Part shown: positions 23,215 through 32,400 of the stretch, piece after piece | Position numbering within the stretch: position 1 is the stretch's first letter | Layout: each line of letters begins with the position of its first letter | Source: Ardenticatenaceae bacterium | GTDB taxonomy: Bacteria; Chloroflexota; Anaerolineae; Promineifilales; Promineifilaceae | Assembly (NCBI GenBank): GCA_011525915.1 | Contig: WYBM01000056.1 | Span: forward strand, 1-64,000 | DNA: 64,000 nt | Reading direction: 5' to 3' | Program-made: the position numbers and the translations under genes | The notes under the pieces: model-generated | What the model saw: the letters and a program-made list of their open reading frames with translations, nothing else | Databases searched by the model: none | Told to the model about the DNA's origin: nothing

Positions 23215-26200
23215 ATGATACGTAGACTCCTACTCATTCCAGGCATTTTTACGCTACTCTGGTTAGCGACACGGCCGTTTCTGCCGTTAGCTGTCATACA
23301 ACACACCCCTATCTGTGGCACCATCAGCACCCATACCACCTGGACCGCTGCCAATAGTCCTTACCTGGTGTGCGGCACTACCCAGGCAACGGTCGCTGCC
23401 GGCGTTACCCTGAGCATTGAACCGGGCGTGCTGGTTGAGTTCGAGCCAAATGGCCGTTTAAATGTGGCCGGGGAGTTAACGGCCGTGGGCCTGCCTACCC
23501 AACCCATCACCTTCACCGGACAAACGTCTACCCCCGGCAGCTGGCAGGGGTTGTACATTCACAACTTTGCCACTCAGCCAGCAACAGCTTTCTTGCAGCA
23601 CGTCACCCTGGCCTATGGCGGTGCCGGTGCTGCCAGCGGCCAAATTGTTATTGACAATGGCCTTGTTACCCTGGCGCATAGTACGGTGCGGGCGGGCGGC
23701 AGTTACGGCCTTTATGTGACCAGCGACCATAATCCAACGGTCAGCGACACCCTCTTTCAAGACCACGGGGCAGACGTGGCCCGGTTAGCCGGGGCACGGG
23801 GGGATTTGCGCTTTCAGAACATCACGGCCGTAGGCAACAATCAGAACGTCATCCGTGTCGGCGGCTACAGCAACATGAGCGGCCAGCGACGATGGCAAAA
23901 TGCGGGCATTCCCTACCTGTTTACTGGTTCGGCCGGCAACCAACCAGGTGATACGCTCACCATCGAACCAGGCACCGAGATACGGTTTGCCAGTAATACC
24001 GGCCTGGGCATCGGTGGGTCAATCACAGCCGTGGGCCTGCCCACCCAACCCATTACCTTCACCGGGCAAACGACTACCCCTGGCCTATGGACAGGCATCA
24101 ACGTAGAAGGGAATGTCACAACAGCCGCTACGGCCGTATTTGAATATGCTACCGTCGCCTATGGCGGCAGCGGCTATGATGGGGCCAACGTGCGCATTCG
24201 CCTGGGACAGGTGCAAATGCGCCATAGCACAGTACGTGACGGCGGCAATGACGGCATCCGTAACGTGGGGTACGGTCGCAGCCGCACCCTGGTGGAAACT
24301 ACCCAAATCACCGGTAACAACGGCTTTGGCCTCAACAACCTGGAACCTGCCTGGCCTATTCTGGCCAACAATAACTGGTGGGGCCAGGCCAGCGGACCGC
24401 AGCTTCCTGCTGGTTCCGCTTGTGGCCCCGGCGGCAGTGGCAGCTCTATCAGCGATGGCGTCATCTTCCGCCCGGTGCTGCCCAGCCCGGGTGCACCGAT
24501 CACGGCGGCAGCCGCCGATGACCTGCGCCTGCTCAGCATCACGCCGCGCCGCTGGTTTGTCCCGGCTACGGGTGTGGACCGCCTCTACGTAGAAATTACG
24601 CTGCGTGATGGGCAGGGCAACCCTATTCCCGGCCGCACTGTGCGCCTAGGTAGTACACTGGGCCAGGTTACTGACGGCGGCATTACTGGCTACGATGGCA
24701 AAACGCTGGCTTACCTGCGCTCCACCACTGCTGGCGAGGCAGAGATCAACGCCATTTTGGAAACCCAGGGCGCCTGTGAGTTGGTGCGCTCCCCTACAGC
24801 TCAGGTGACGTTCACCCCGGCGGGCAGTGATCAAGGGTATTTGCCTGATGAAGCCGCCTCTTACATGAACGAAGGCATCCAGATCGAGCCATTGCCAGTG
24901 ATCCAGGGCACCCCCACCACATTACGCGTGGCCTTAACCAACCCCAACAACTTTCCCGTTATTGTCGATGGCTCTTTTTACTATTATCAGACAAATATTG
25001 GCCTGGCTTTTGGGCCGCTGGCTGACGTACCCGGCACACACATTCCGGCCAACGGGCAGGCGGTGGTGCAAACATCCTGGACGCCGCCGTTGAGCGGCGA
25101 TTATTGTGTACAGTTTGATTACACAGCACGTTCGGCCCTTAATGACGCTCCCCTGATGGTGCAGGCGGGGGGCACCACCCGGCTCAATTTGAAGTCGTTT
25201 CCAGGCAAAGGGCGCAGCGCCGAAGCCCGTCAGGCATATGATACCTCGCGCAAGGCGGTCAGCACCTTAAGCAACGCCAATGATGGCCTGACGCTGGTTA
25301 CAGACCCCGCCGGGTTCATCGGCGGCTATATCCCAGGCCAGTTATTCGGGTATATCACCGATTTCTGGTATGACACCATGGATACCATTGATGCCGCGCT
25401 GGCTACCGACCCGCCGCGCCAGGACTTCCAGATCATTTCTCCGCCGGAACCCGTTACCTTTACACCCTTACAGCCAGGTAATGGTATCTCCGCGGCAAAG
25501 GCGCAGGCGGCCAATGCCTATGTAGCCGCGGCGCTGGATTATTACCAGTACGCCCGGGCAGCGGCTATTGCCAATGACCGGTATGGCGGGGCCACACAGG
25601 CGCAGGATATGCAATGGGCTTCCTTACAACTAGGCGCTGTCATTTATTACGAACAGCAGTCGGCCGATAAGATGCTGGTGACTGCTGACCGGCTTGATGA
25701 TTACGTCACCGTCCTGCTGCTGGAGAACCCCAATGATATTATGATGACGGCCGAGATTTACGCAGCCTACCAAAACCGGCTGGCGACGGAGGGGTTTACG
25801 GCCGATGAAATAGCCGCCGCCCACCTGCTGGGCATGACAGACGCGGAGATCGAAGCGGTGCGGCAGCAGCGGCTGGCAGTGGACCCAGCCACAATGGCTG
25901 GCAGCACCACGCAGCGGCTGACACTTTTTGCAGGTACATTGCGTGCTTTATCACACGCCATTCTGTACCCACCGGACCCAATGTTTATTGTCATTGGCGG
26001 CGGCAGCGGGCGTATGGGTGAGCGTGCGGTGGGCAGTACGGCCGTGCCGGCCGATGACCTGGCCTACCTGACAATGCAAGAAACCACGATCTTGTTAGGT
26101 AACCCCCATAATCAGACGGAAACGGTCAACCTGCGCGTGCGGTCTATTGATCTGCCGCCGGATTGGATTGTGGAGGTATGGCCAGCCACGGCGACACTAG

Positions 26201-26397
26201 GCGCCGGTGAAGCGGTGACCGTCACCATACGGGTAACACCTGGGGGGCGGGTGCCACAGGGCACGATCACCCGTTTTGCTGTCGAAGGCTATATTGGGGA
26301 TGAACTGATTGGCGGGGTGGGAATCGATACGCTGGTGCCCATGTACACGGGCTTTAACGGCCGTTTTGCCCTCTACCTGCCAATGATTCAACGGTGA
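23215..26397 (+). CDS. Secreted right-handed beta-helix protein with Ig-like domain
   Basis: 1060 aa with an N-terminal signal or anchor segment. Residues about 35-400 contain two copies of a module, each with the segment TAVGLPTQPITFTGQT followed by beta-helix coils rich in G, N and T, as in pectate-lyase-like or NosD-type folds. Around residue 430 an Ig/invasin-like domain follows (RLYVEITLRDGQGNPIPG). Then comes a CARDB-like part and a long helical domain (residues about 670-900), and a final beta domain. No catalytic residues could be assigned. It is probably a cell-surface or extracellular protein; function unknown. Confidence 0.78.
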   Translation: MIRRLLLIPGIFTLLWLATRPFLPLAVIQHTPICGTISTHTTWTAANSPYLVCGTTQATVAAGVTLSIEPGVLVEFEPNGRLNVAGELTAVGLPTQPITFTGQTSTPGSWQGLYIHNFATQPATAFLQHVTLAYGGAGAASGQIVIDNGLVTLAHSTVRAGGSYGLYVTSDHNPTVSDTLFQDHGADVARLAGARGDLRFQNITAVGNNQNVIRVGGYSNMSGQRRWQNAGIPYLFTGSAGNQPGDTLTIEPGTEIRFASNTGLGIGGSITAVGLPTQPITFTGQTTTPGLWTGINVEGNVTTAATAVFEYATVAYGGSGYDGANVRIRLGQVQMRHSTVRDGGNDGIRNVGYGRSRTLVETTQITGNNGFGLNNLEPAWPILANNNWWGQASGPQLPAGSACGPGGSGSSISDGVIFRPVLPSPGAPITAAAADDLRLLSITPRRWFVPATGVDRLYVEITLRDGQGNPIPGRTVRLGSTLGQVTDGGITGYDGKTLAYLRSTTAGEAEINAILETQGACELVRSPTAQVTFTPAGSDQGYLPDEAASYMNEGIQIEPLPVIQGTPTTLRVALTNPNNFPVIVDGSFYYYQTNIGLAFGPLADVPGTHIPANGQAVVQTSWTPPLSGDYCVQFDYTARSALNDAPLMVQAGGTTRLNLKSFPGKGRSAEARQAYDTSRKAVSTLSNANDGLTLVTDPAGFIGGYIPGQLFGYITDFWYDTMDTIDAALATDPPRQDFQIISPPEPVTFTPLQPGNGISAAKAQAANAYVAAALDYYQYARAAAIANDRYGGATQAQDMQWASLQLGAVIYYEQQSADKMLVTADRLDDYVTVLLLENPNDIMMTAEIYAAYQNRLATEGFTADEIAAAHLLGMTDAEIEAVRQQRLAVDPATMAGSTTQRLTLFAGTLRALSHAILYPPDPMFIVIGGGSGRMGERAVGSTAVPADDLAYLTMQETTILLGNPHNQTETVNLRVRSIDLPPDWIVEVWPATATLGAGEAVTVTIRVTPGGRVPQGTITRFAVEGYIGDELIGGVGIDTLVPMYTGFNGRFALYLPMIQR

Positions 26398-26401
26398 TCG
26401 C

Positions 26402-26446
26402 GCACTGGCAGGCGCAGGCAACATTTGCCTGCGAACCTGTCAGTGC
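26402..26446. terminator. Nested inverted repeat between convergent genes
   Basis: CGCAGGCAA (26413-26421) pairs perfectly with TTGCCTGCG (26425-26433), and the outer arms GCACTG (26402-26407) and CAGTGC (26441-26446) also pair. It lies between the stops of the beta-helix gene and lgt and overlaps the lgt stop. A bidirectional terminator is likely, though there is no T-tract. Confidence 0.5.
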
Positions 26447-27648
26447 TGTTGTTTCCGCTGCCACCGACGCACCATGACCCAGGCGGCCATCAGCAGCGCT
26501 ACCATCAGGGAGACAAAGGTGGCAACGGCCATATTCAGGTTGAGCCCGGCCAGGTGCAGCGTACGGCTGTCCAGCCGCACCGTTTCCAGCAGAATACGAC
26601 CGACGGCATAAAAGATGAGGTAAAGGGCCGTCAGCTCACCGGTCAGCAGTTTAGCGCGGTATCGTTTGGCCAGGGTATACAGCACCAGGAAGGCCAGCAG
26701 GTTCCAGAGAGATTCGTACAAAAACGCGGGGTGAAAGCGGCTGAACTGTTCGTAACCCGGCAGGCGGTGAGCCTGATCAATGGTAATAGCCCAGGGTAGA
26801 TCGGTGGGACGGCCGTACAGCTCCTGGTTAAAAAAGTTACCCCACCGCCCAAACACCTGCCCCAAGGCCACACCAACCACACCCAAATCTGCCCAGGCCA
26901 GCGAGGGAATGCGCTGGCGACGGGTATAGATAAACAGCCCCAAGGCGCCGCCCGCCAAGCCACCATAGATGCCCAGGCCGCCGGCACGAATGTTGATCAA
27001 CTGCCCCGGATTGCGGAAGTAATCCCACGGTGTTTCAATGCCAAAAGCGGCCATGCTGGGTGATGGCGTCAGCACATGGTAGAGGCGAGCGCCAATCACG
27101 GCAAAAACCAGGCAAACCATCAGGCCGTTCCAGACGTGATCTGGATACCAAATACGCCACGGAGCATCCGTCAGCCATGCTTTTTCTACACCTGGTGTTT
27201 GTTCTAATTGTTGGCCCACCATCTCAATTTCAGCCGGTTGTAAACCCAACTGGCGGGAATCTAACCCCCAACGGTAGAGTAGATCCCCCAGTGTGTGAAT
27301 GTGCTGCCGGGAGAATTTAAGCAGAAGATCATCCCCCGGTTTAAGCACCGTTAAGGGCTGCTGCTGCACGGCCGTGGGCACAGATGTCTGAAACAAGGCC
27401 AGGGCTCGCTCCTGGGCCAGTTTAGAGACAACATAAGCGCCTAGAGCAATGCCGCCTACAATACAAATGCCGTACCAAAAAATGGGCAAATTAAGCACAG
27501 GGACCACAAAGGCGGTAGCGGCTGGCGTCAGCCCGGTACGCTGGTGATTTAAAAAAAGAACAGCCGCCACCAGCACTCCCAGGGCGATCATATACCAGTA
27601 AATTTCCAGACCAATCCGGTGATAGAGAGATGTAAGTCGTGTGCGCAT
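26440..27648 (-). CDS. lgt: Prolipoprotein diacylglyceryl transferase with large insertion
   Basis: Transfers diacylglycerol from phosphatidylglycerol to the lipobox cysteine of lipoproteins, in the membrane. Family motifs are RAGGLGIYGGLAGG and the signature GQVFGRWGNFFNQELYG. The 402 aa exceed the usual 260-300 because about 80 residues (roughly 75-155, around LLLKFSRQHIHTLGDLLYRW) are inserted between the first helices and the PDHVWNGLMV helix. The histidine usually seen in the HGG motif is Tyr here. Several lipoproteins in this window are its likely substrates. It lies 4 nt upstream of a phosphatidyltransferase gene, consistent with a phospholipid-linked operon. Confidence 0.93.
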   Translation of the reverse strand: MRTRLTSLYHRIGLEIYWYMIALGVLVAAVLFLNHQRTGLTPAATAFVVPVLNLPIFWYGICIVGGIALGAYVVSKLAQERALALFQTSVPTAVQQQPLTVLKPGDDLLLKFSRQHIHTLGDLLYRWGLDSRQLGLQPAEIEMVGQQLEQTPGVEKAWLTDAPWRIWYPDHVWNGLMVCLVFAVIGARLYHVLTPSPSMAAFGIETPWDYFRNPGQLINIRAGGLGIYGGLAGGALGLFIYTRRQRIPSLAWADLGVVGVALGQVFGRWGNFFNQELYGRPTDLPWAITIDQAHRLPGYEQFSRFHPAFLYESLWNLLAFLVLYTLAKRYRAKLLTGELTALYLIFYAVGRILLETVRLDSRTLHLAGLNLNMAVATFVSLMVALLMAAWVMVRRWQRKQQH

Positions 27649-27652
27649 CAGG

Positions 27653-28315
27653 TTAATCGACCCGTTCGGCCGCTTCTTCGGCTTTTAGTTCGGCAATCCA
27701 TTGTAACCACACCTGATAGCCACGCTGAACCAGTGTAAAATAGGTAGCGATGGCCAATAATACCAGTAAAACAACGGGCTGCTGAAAGAAGAGTAAGATG
27801 ATCATGGCGGCGTACCGCTCCACGCGGCTGGCAATGCCCACCTTTGAATTATAACTTAACGATTCAGCTTTAGAGCGGGCATAGCTGACCATGATAGAAC
27901 CGGTCACAGCCAGGTAAGAAACGGCCATCATGGTGACGTTTTTTTGTACCCAGTAGTAATAAATAAAACCACCAAAGAGGATGATTTCAGCCAGACGATC
28001 CAGGGTGGAATCCAGGAAGGCCCCAAAGCCGCCTTGTTTGCGCCCCATTTTGCGTGCCAGTGCACCATCCAGGGCATCAAAGGGGGCCAGCAGCAATATG
28101 GCGATGGCGGCCCAACGGAACTGCCCATGGGCAATAAGCCAGGCGAATAAGAAGTGAAACAACATACCCAGCACTGTCAACACGTCCGGCGATATTTTAT
28201 ATTTTGCCAGGAAGTTGACAATGGGGTCTATAATGACCCTGGCGTGTACCCTTAGTCTGTCAGTTAATACCTGGGGTTCCACCGGTTTGGGGTCGTCGGT
28301 ACTGGTCTGTGCCAT
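27653..28315 (-). CDS. CDP-alcohol phosphatidyltransferase (PgsA-like)
   Basis: A 220-aa membrane enzyme that transfers a phosphatidyl group from CDP-diacylglycerol to an alcohol; phosphatidylglycerophosphate or phosphatidylinositol-phosphate synthase are the main options. The family motif DGxxAR(x8)GxxxDxxxD is present in DALDGALARKMGRKQ and GAFLDSTLDRLAE. Several hydrophobic helices follow. ATG 28315 was chosen over the longer ORF because of an AAAGGA site. The alcohol substrate cannot be told from the sequence. Its pairing with lgt, which needs phosphatidylglycerol, favours the PgsA reading. Confidence 0.88.
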   Translation of the reverse strand: MAQTSTDDPKPVEPQVLTDRLRVHARVIIDPIVNFLAKYKISPDVLTVLGMLFHFLFAWLIAHGQFRWAAIAILLLAPFDALDGALARKMGRKQGGFGAFLDSTLDRLAEIILFGGFIYYYWVQKNVTMMAVSYLAVTGSIMVSYARSKAESLSYNSKVGIASRVERYAAMIILLFFQQPVVLLVLLAIATYFTLVQRGYQVWLQWIAELKAEEAAERVD

Positions 28316-28395
28316 AATTTCCTTTGCCTCATACCACGGCGGGATGCTATCGAAAGTTAAAGGTACTGTCAAGGAGCACTCCCTGAGAGCGCCTC

Positions 28396-29637
28396 TTACC
28401 ATCCATCTAGGCGGTAACCAAGCCAGGGCGCCAACATTTCGGCAGGGGTCATGCCCCCGTGCCCGCCCTTCATCTGCTGTATTTTTTTCTCCTGAAAACG
28501 GTTGAGCAGCATATGGCCACCACGCATGATAACCACCACATCCCCCAGGCGTTCCAGGGCTACGGCCGCGTGCGGTTCGGGGCCAAACAACCCGGCGGCC
28601 AGCGCCTCTGTGGACCGTATGGCCACCATAGCATGGCTGAGGTGGGTTTGAATATAGTGCAAGATATCATCGACACGGCCGTGCCGGGCATACAGGTAGC
28701 TGACCCGTGGTTCGCCCGTAGGCTGCATAAACAACATGTCCAACAGCAGGGGATGGTCTTCAATAAAAATGTGATCAGGCAATGCCGTCTGGCCATGGTC
28801 GGCCGTGATAAAAAAGAGGGTGTCTTGCCGGGCGCGTGTCGTCAGTCGGTTGAGAAATTCATGCTCGATCTGGTGAAACAGCATCCGGGCTTCAGCGCGG
28901 CTGGCCTCCCCATCCCATAGCCGGTAATGGCTCAGGGAATCAATGGTAGGCCAATAAGCAAAGAGGTAAAACGATTCACCCGCCTTTCCATCCAGCAGCT
29001 GGCTCATTTGCACCAACATATCGGTGAAGGTGATAACGCCCGTATCCGCGGCCACACCACGGCTGTGCATTTTGCTGAGCGCCGAATGGATAATTTCGCG
29101 ACCTTTGAAGGAGTAGGTAGGTACACCCTGACGGGCCAATTGTTCACCCAGCCCTGGCCAGTGCAGAAACGTCTCTGGGGTAAGCCCGGCTTCCACCAGG
29201 GCATCCGGGTAACGACCGAACACAGGTGTAAACGCCAGCATTTGCGCCGATGTGGCAAAATTGGGAAGAAACATGGTTAACCCCAACATGCCATGTTGGG
29301 CCGGGGCCGCGCCCGTCCACACGCTGCTGAGAGCAGCCACCGTGGTTGAGGGGAAAATGGAAGTCAGTGGCCCCACCACCCCTGCCCTTTTAACCAGCCT
29401 CTCTAGCTGCGGCTGTTCGGCCTGGTATAAGTTCCAGCCAAAGGCATCCAGCATCATGATCACTACCCGCTTTGCGCCGCCGGCAATAGGCTGCCACAAC
29501 TCGTCTGCCAGTGCCGGCAGCCCGTTAAATGGCACATGCAGCATCTGGGCAACCGTGGCCGGGATGTTGGCAATAGAACGGCCGTCATACGCCGGCAGCC
29601 TGAAGTCGTCTGGTAAGGTCAACCTGTTATCTATCAT
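28396..29637 (-). CDS. Type I phosphodiesterase / alkaline phosphatase superfamily protein
   Basis: A 413-aa member of the nucleotide pyrophosphatase/phosphodiesterase superfamily. Metal-site features are VIMMLDAFGW, the nucleophile region SIFPSTTVAALSSVWTG and the HGQTALPDH motif with a second metal-binding set (ITADHG). No signal peptide is seen, so it may act in the cytosol or be exported by another route. A GTG at 29658 could extend it by seven residues, but ATG 29637 is more plausible. The substrate is unknown; nucleotide, glycan or phospholipid phosphodiesters are possible given the lipid genes downstream. Confidence 0.85.
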   Translation of the reverse strand: MIDNRLTLPDDFRLPAYDGRSIANIPATVAQMLHVPFNGLPALADELWQPIAGGAKRVVIMMLDAFGWNLYQAEQPQLERLVKRAGVVGPLTSIFPSTTVAALSSVWTGAAPAQHGMLGLTMFLPNFATSAQMLAFTPVFGRYPDALVEAGLTPETFLHWPGLGEQLARQGVPTYSFKGREIIHSALSKMHSRGVAADTGVITFTDMLVQMSQLLDGKAGESFYLFAYWPTIDSLSHYRLWDGEASRAEARMLFHQIEHEFLNRLTTRARQDTLFFITADHGQTALPDHIFIEDHPLLLDMLFMQPTGEPRVSYLYARHGRVDDILHYIQTHLSHAMVAIRSTEALAAGLFGPEPHAAVALERLGDVVVIMRGGHMLLNRFQEKKIQQMKGGHGGMTPAEMLAPWLGYRLDGW

Positions 29638-29659
29638 ATCTGGTGCCTGTTTTGACACA

Positions 29660-29690
29660 AAAAAAGCCAGGGAAGCAACTCCTGGCCTTT
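29660..29690. terminator. Bidirectional terminator beyond the Fo gene cluster
   Basis: GCCAGG (29666-29671) pairs with CCTGGC (29681-29686), with an A-run before and T-run after, so both strands have a usable tail. It separates the Fo genes from the phosphodiesterase gene. Confidence 0.6.
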
Positions 29691-29708
29691 TGGGTAACGA
29701 TGGCGTTG

Positions 29709-29738
29709 GGTACGGCCGTAAAGGGGCACGGCCGTACC
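29709..29738. other. Hairpin made of two ACGGCCGT octamers
   Basis: GGTACGGCCGT (29709-29719) pairs perfectly with ACGGCCGTACC (29728-29738), enclosing AAAGGGGC. Two copies of the dispersed octamer thus form an 11-bp stem in the gap between the Fo genes and the phosphodiesterase gene. Confidence 0.6.
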
Positions 29739-29830
29739 ATTCTCCTCGCTCATAACGAGAGCAAAATCAGATAACCGGCGGGCGATTGTGGTTTACCTAG
29801 CATAAAACCCCAAGCCTCTACCGAAACCAT

Positions 29831-30535
29831 TTACTTCAACGATTCGCCCATAGCGCCCATGCGGTTAGCCACACTGGCATCTACCACTTGGTCACCTACA
29901 CGCACGATGAGGCCGCCCAGAATCCGGGGGTCCACCCTAAAAGTTACATTGGCGACTTTCAGCGCGCTTTTAACATTTGTCTGTTCCGCATCTGTTAACG
30001 GCAAGGCGCTGGTTACTTCAGCCGCATCACCGCTCAGACCAGCAACACCGGTTGGCACTTTGGCAAAGAAATCGGCAATAAGGGCCCGCTGGCGTTCCTC
30101 GCTCAACGATTCGCCTACCAATTTATTGGCCGCCGCAATAGCAATAGAAGCCACCTGGCCACGCAAATCGGCCAAAATACGATTGCGTTCTGCTTCAGCA
30201 TCTTCGCTGGCACGGGCCACAATGGTTTTCGCTTCTTCACTGGCCTGAGCCACAATGCCTTTGGCCTGTTCTTCAGCCTGGGCCGCCGCTTCCTGGCGGA
30301 TCTTAGCGGCTTCAGACCGAGCCTCATCCATAACTTTTTTCGCTTCGGCATCGGCATTATCGCGGGCAATAGCTGCCTGCCGTGCATCTTCCAATCCTTT
30401 AGCGATCTTCGCCTTCCGTTCTTCCAAGACCCTGATGATGGGAGCGTATAAATAACCCCGCAAGACCAGGAACAGAATGACGAAGAGGATAATCTGCATG
30501 AAAAGGTAGCCTATATTTATACCTAACGCATCCAT
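29831..30535 (-). CDS. atpF: ATP synthase b subunit fused to a delta C-terminal segment
   Basis: 234 aa. Residues 1-160 are a typical b subunit: one membrane helix (IGYLFMQIILFVILFLVL) and a long charged coiled coil of the peripheral stalk, ending around IAAANKLVGESL. The last 70 residues resemble the delta/OSCP C-terminus, including VTSALPLTDAEQ, DPRILGGLIVRVGDQVVD and a terminal MGAMGESLK. The six-helix N-terminal part of delta, which contacts alpha, is absent. Fused b-delta proteins exist in mycobacteria, but those keep a full delta. It is the last of the Fo genes; no F1 genes follow. Confidence 0.88.
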   Translation of the reverse strand: MDALGINIGYLFMQIILFVILFLVLRGYLYAPIIRVLEERKAKIAKGLEDARQAAIARDNADAEAKKVMDEARSEAAKIRQEAAAQAEEQAKGIVAQASEEAKTIVARASEDAEAERNRILADLRGQVASIAIAAANKLVGESLSEERQRALIADFFAKVPTGVAGLSGDAAEVTSALPLTDAEQTNVKSALKVANVTFRVDPRILGGLIVRVGDQVVDASVANRMGAMGESLK

Positions 30536-30595
30536 ATCATTCCTCTCAATTTAGTCCTCTTGATAACATTCCGTCATCAATAGACGCTCTCTACC

Positions 30596-30853
30596 TTAGC
30601 CTACAGGAGCCACGAAGATGAGGATCAGAGCCACCACCAGGGCATAAATAGCCACGGCTTCTGCCAGAGCCACACCCAGGATCATGTTGCTTTGAATGTC
30701 ACCTGCAGCATCGGGGTTCCGGGCAATGCCCTGTACTGCACCACCGACGACGATACCAACACCAGCGCCAGCACCAATAGCGCCCGTCATAGCCAAACCT
30801 GCGCCTAAATATTTCAGGCCTGTCGCTAGAATTACTGCGGATTCTGGATCCAT
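30596..30853 (-). CDS. atpE: ATP synthase c subunit (ring)
   Basis: An 85-aa two-helix proteolipid. Helix 1 has the glycine-rich GAGAGVGIVVGG, the loop is ARNPDAAGD, and helix 2 carries the ion-binding glutamate in ALAEAVAIYALV. The Na+-type residues (Gln in helix 1, Ser/Thr after the Glu) are missing, so protons are the likely coupling ion. ATG 30853 is preceded by GGAGG; the longer ORF would need a TTG. Confidence 0.95.
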   Translation of the reverse strand: MDPESAVILATGLKYLGAGLAMTGAIGAGAGVGIVVGGAVQGIARNPDAAGDIQSNMILGVALAEAVAIYALVVALILIFVAPVG

Positions 30854-30929
30854 TATCAATATCCTCCAAAACGATTTACTTTGTCAGTTTTTTATCAACC
30901 GCCAGGACAACCTGGCCAAGAGTTACCTA

Positions 30930-32024
30930 TTAATGATCACCATGCCCATGTGTAGACCCGGCCATAAACGTGAGGGTAAGCAGGGCAAAAACCAATGCCT
31001 GCAATGCACCCACACCAAATTCCAGGAAATAGAACGCCAGGTTGGCTATGGGCAGTAGTGAAGAGATAACAAACAGCAGCACCATGCCAGCGAAGATGTT
31101 ACCCAAGAGCCGGAAGGCAAAGGAAACAATCTTAAACACCTCGCTGATAAACTCCAGCAAACCAACACCGGTGTCCATCACGGCCAGGGGGCTTTTGGCG
31201 ATCTTGTTGCCATCCCACACGAAAAACTTCTTCCAATACCGTATTCCCTGCGCTCTCATGCCGTAGTATTGGGTCATGATGACGGAGATAATGGCAATAG
31301 CCAGGGTAAAGTTTAGGTCGGTGGCTGCCGGCCGCAAAAAGGGCACAATGGTCCATTTGGCGCCTTCGGGATTTTTGCCGTTAGCATCTGGACGTGGATT
31401 CACCAGGAATGGGCCGCGCTGTAAGGCTTCATCATTGGCTTCTTCCACGGCATGCTCTACTTCTTCAAAAATGTGATGGGCTTCTTCCTTCGTGGCGCCG
31501 CTCTTTAAGGCGGCTTCCTCGGCCAATTCAGCTTCAAAATGGGCCACATCTTCATATTTGCCGACGGAGTCAAAACCGGGGATCAACCCCATCCAGTTGG
31601 AGATAAGAATCCATAAGATGAAGGTCATGAAAAAGGGAAAGAAGGCTTTGGTCCACTTACCGGCAGAGCGCTCGACATAATTGTAAGCGCCTTCAAAAAT
31701 CAACTCAAAGAAGTTATAGAAGCCGGTAGGCACTTCATCTGCGGTGCGTGAACGCGGCTTTAGCAGAAAGGCCATCAAGAGAATGACAACCCAGGCCAGC
31801 AGTGCGGCCATAAATGTGTTTGTCAACCCTTTGGCAAAGAGACCAACCAGGGGGCTGCCTTCCGGCCAGCGGAAAACCACTTCACCGGGTAATTGGATAA
31901 AAGGCCGTACCGGGGCAAATGAAAAATCCAGACCCAACCAACCACTGACCGGGTCTAAGCCAAAGATACCGCCAAAAAAGATCAATAGAAGTACGCCAAG
32001 GTAGATGACATATCGTTTTTTCAT
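30930..32024 (-). CDS. atpB: ATP synthase a subunit with acidic/histidine-rich loop
   Basis: Forms the proton half-channels against the c-ring. The 364 aa include the essential arginine in FAFRLLGN and a C-terminal helix typical of the family. It is longer than usual because about 70 residues (near 155-225, for example KSGATKEEAHHIFEEVEHAVEE) lie between two helices, a charged loop probably facing the outside. It overlaps atpI by 4 nt (ATGA). Confidence 0.94.
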   Translation of the reverse strand: MKKRYVIYLGVLLLIFFGGIFGLDPVSGWLGLDFSFAPVRPFIQLPGEVVFRWPEGSPLVGLFAKGLTNTFMAALLAWVVILLMAFLLKPRSRTADEVPTGFYNFFELIFEGAYNYVERSAGKWTKAFFPFFMTFILWILISNWMGLIPGFDSVGKYEDVAHFEAELAEEAALKSGATKEEAHHIFEEVEHAVEEANDEALQRGPFLVNPRPDANGKNPEGAKWTIVPFLRPAATDLNFTLAIAIISVIMTQYYGMRAQGIRYWKKFFVWDGNKIAKSPLAVMDTGVGLLEFISEVFKIVSFAFRLLGNIFAGMVLLFVISSLLPIANLAFYFLEFGVGALQALVFALLTLTFMAGSTHGHGDH

Positions 32025-32299
32025 GTGGTCGTATCTTCCTCCGTTTTGTTACTTTCTTCTAGTTTGATTTGGGCACGGCTGGCGGCCGTTAAACTAATGC
32101 GCACCGTTAGATACAGGGCAACCGGTACGCTGCCCACCATCAATAAAACTGTAAAAATTGCCTTTGTACCCAGGAATTTATCAAGTGCCAGGCCCGCACC
32201 TAAGGCGATAAAAACGATGAACACAATCAAACAACCAACCTGTCCGACCACACTTGCTAAAAGGGCATTGGTGTTAATTTGTTGTTGATTTTTACTCAC
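32021..32299 (-). CDS. atpI: ATP synthase assembly protein AtpI/AtpZ-like
   Basis: A 92-aa protein with two hydrophobic helices (CLIVFIVFIALGAGLAL and TVLLMVGSVPVALYL), polar ends and the position upstream of atpB typical of AtpI/AtpZ, which assist c-ring assembly or ion uptake. Sequence is weakly conserved in this family, so the call rests on size, topology and context. Confidence 0.7.
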   Translation of the reverse strand: MSKNQQQINTNALLASVVGQVGCLIVFIVFIALGAGLALDKFLGTKAIFTVLLMVGSVPVALYLTVRISLTAASRAQIKLEESNKTEEDTTT

Positions 32300-32400
32300 C
32301 GTTCACTCACCACAGCGCGAGTTTGCGCATTATATCACAAACGAATCTTGTGACAATAAACCAGTCATTGGTATTCAGTGATCGGTAATCGATCACCGGA

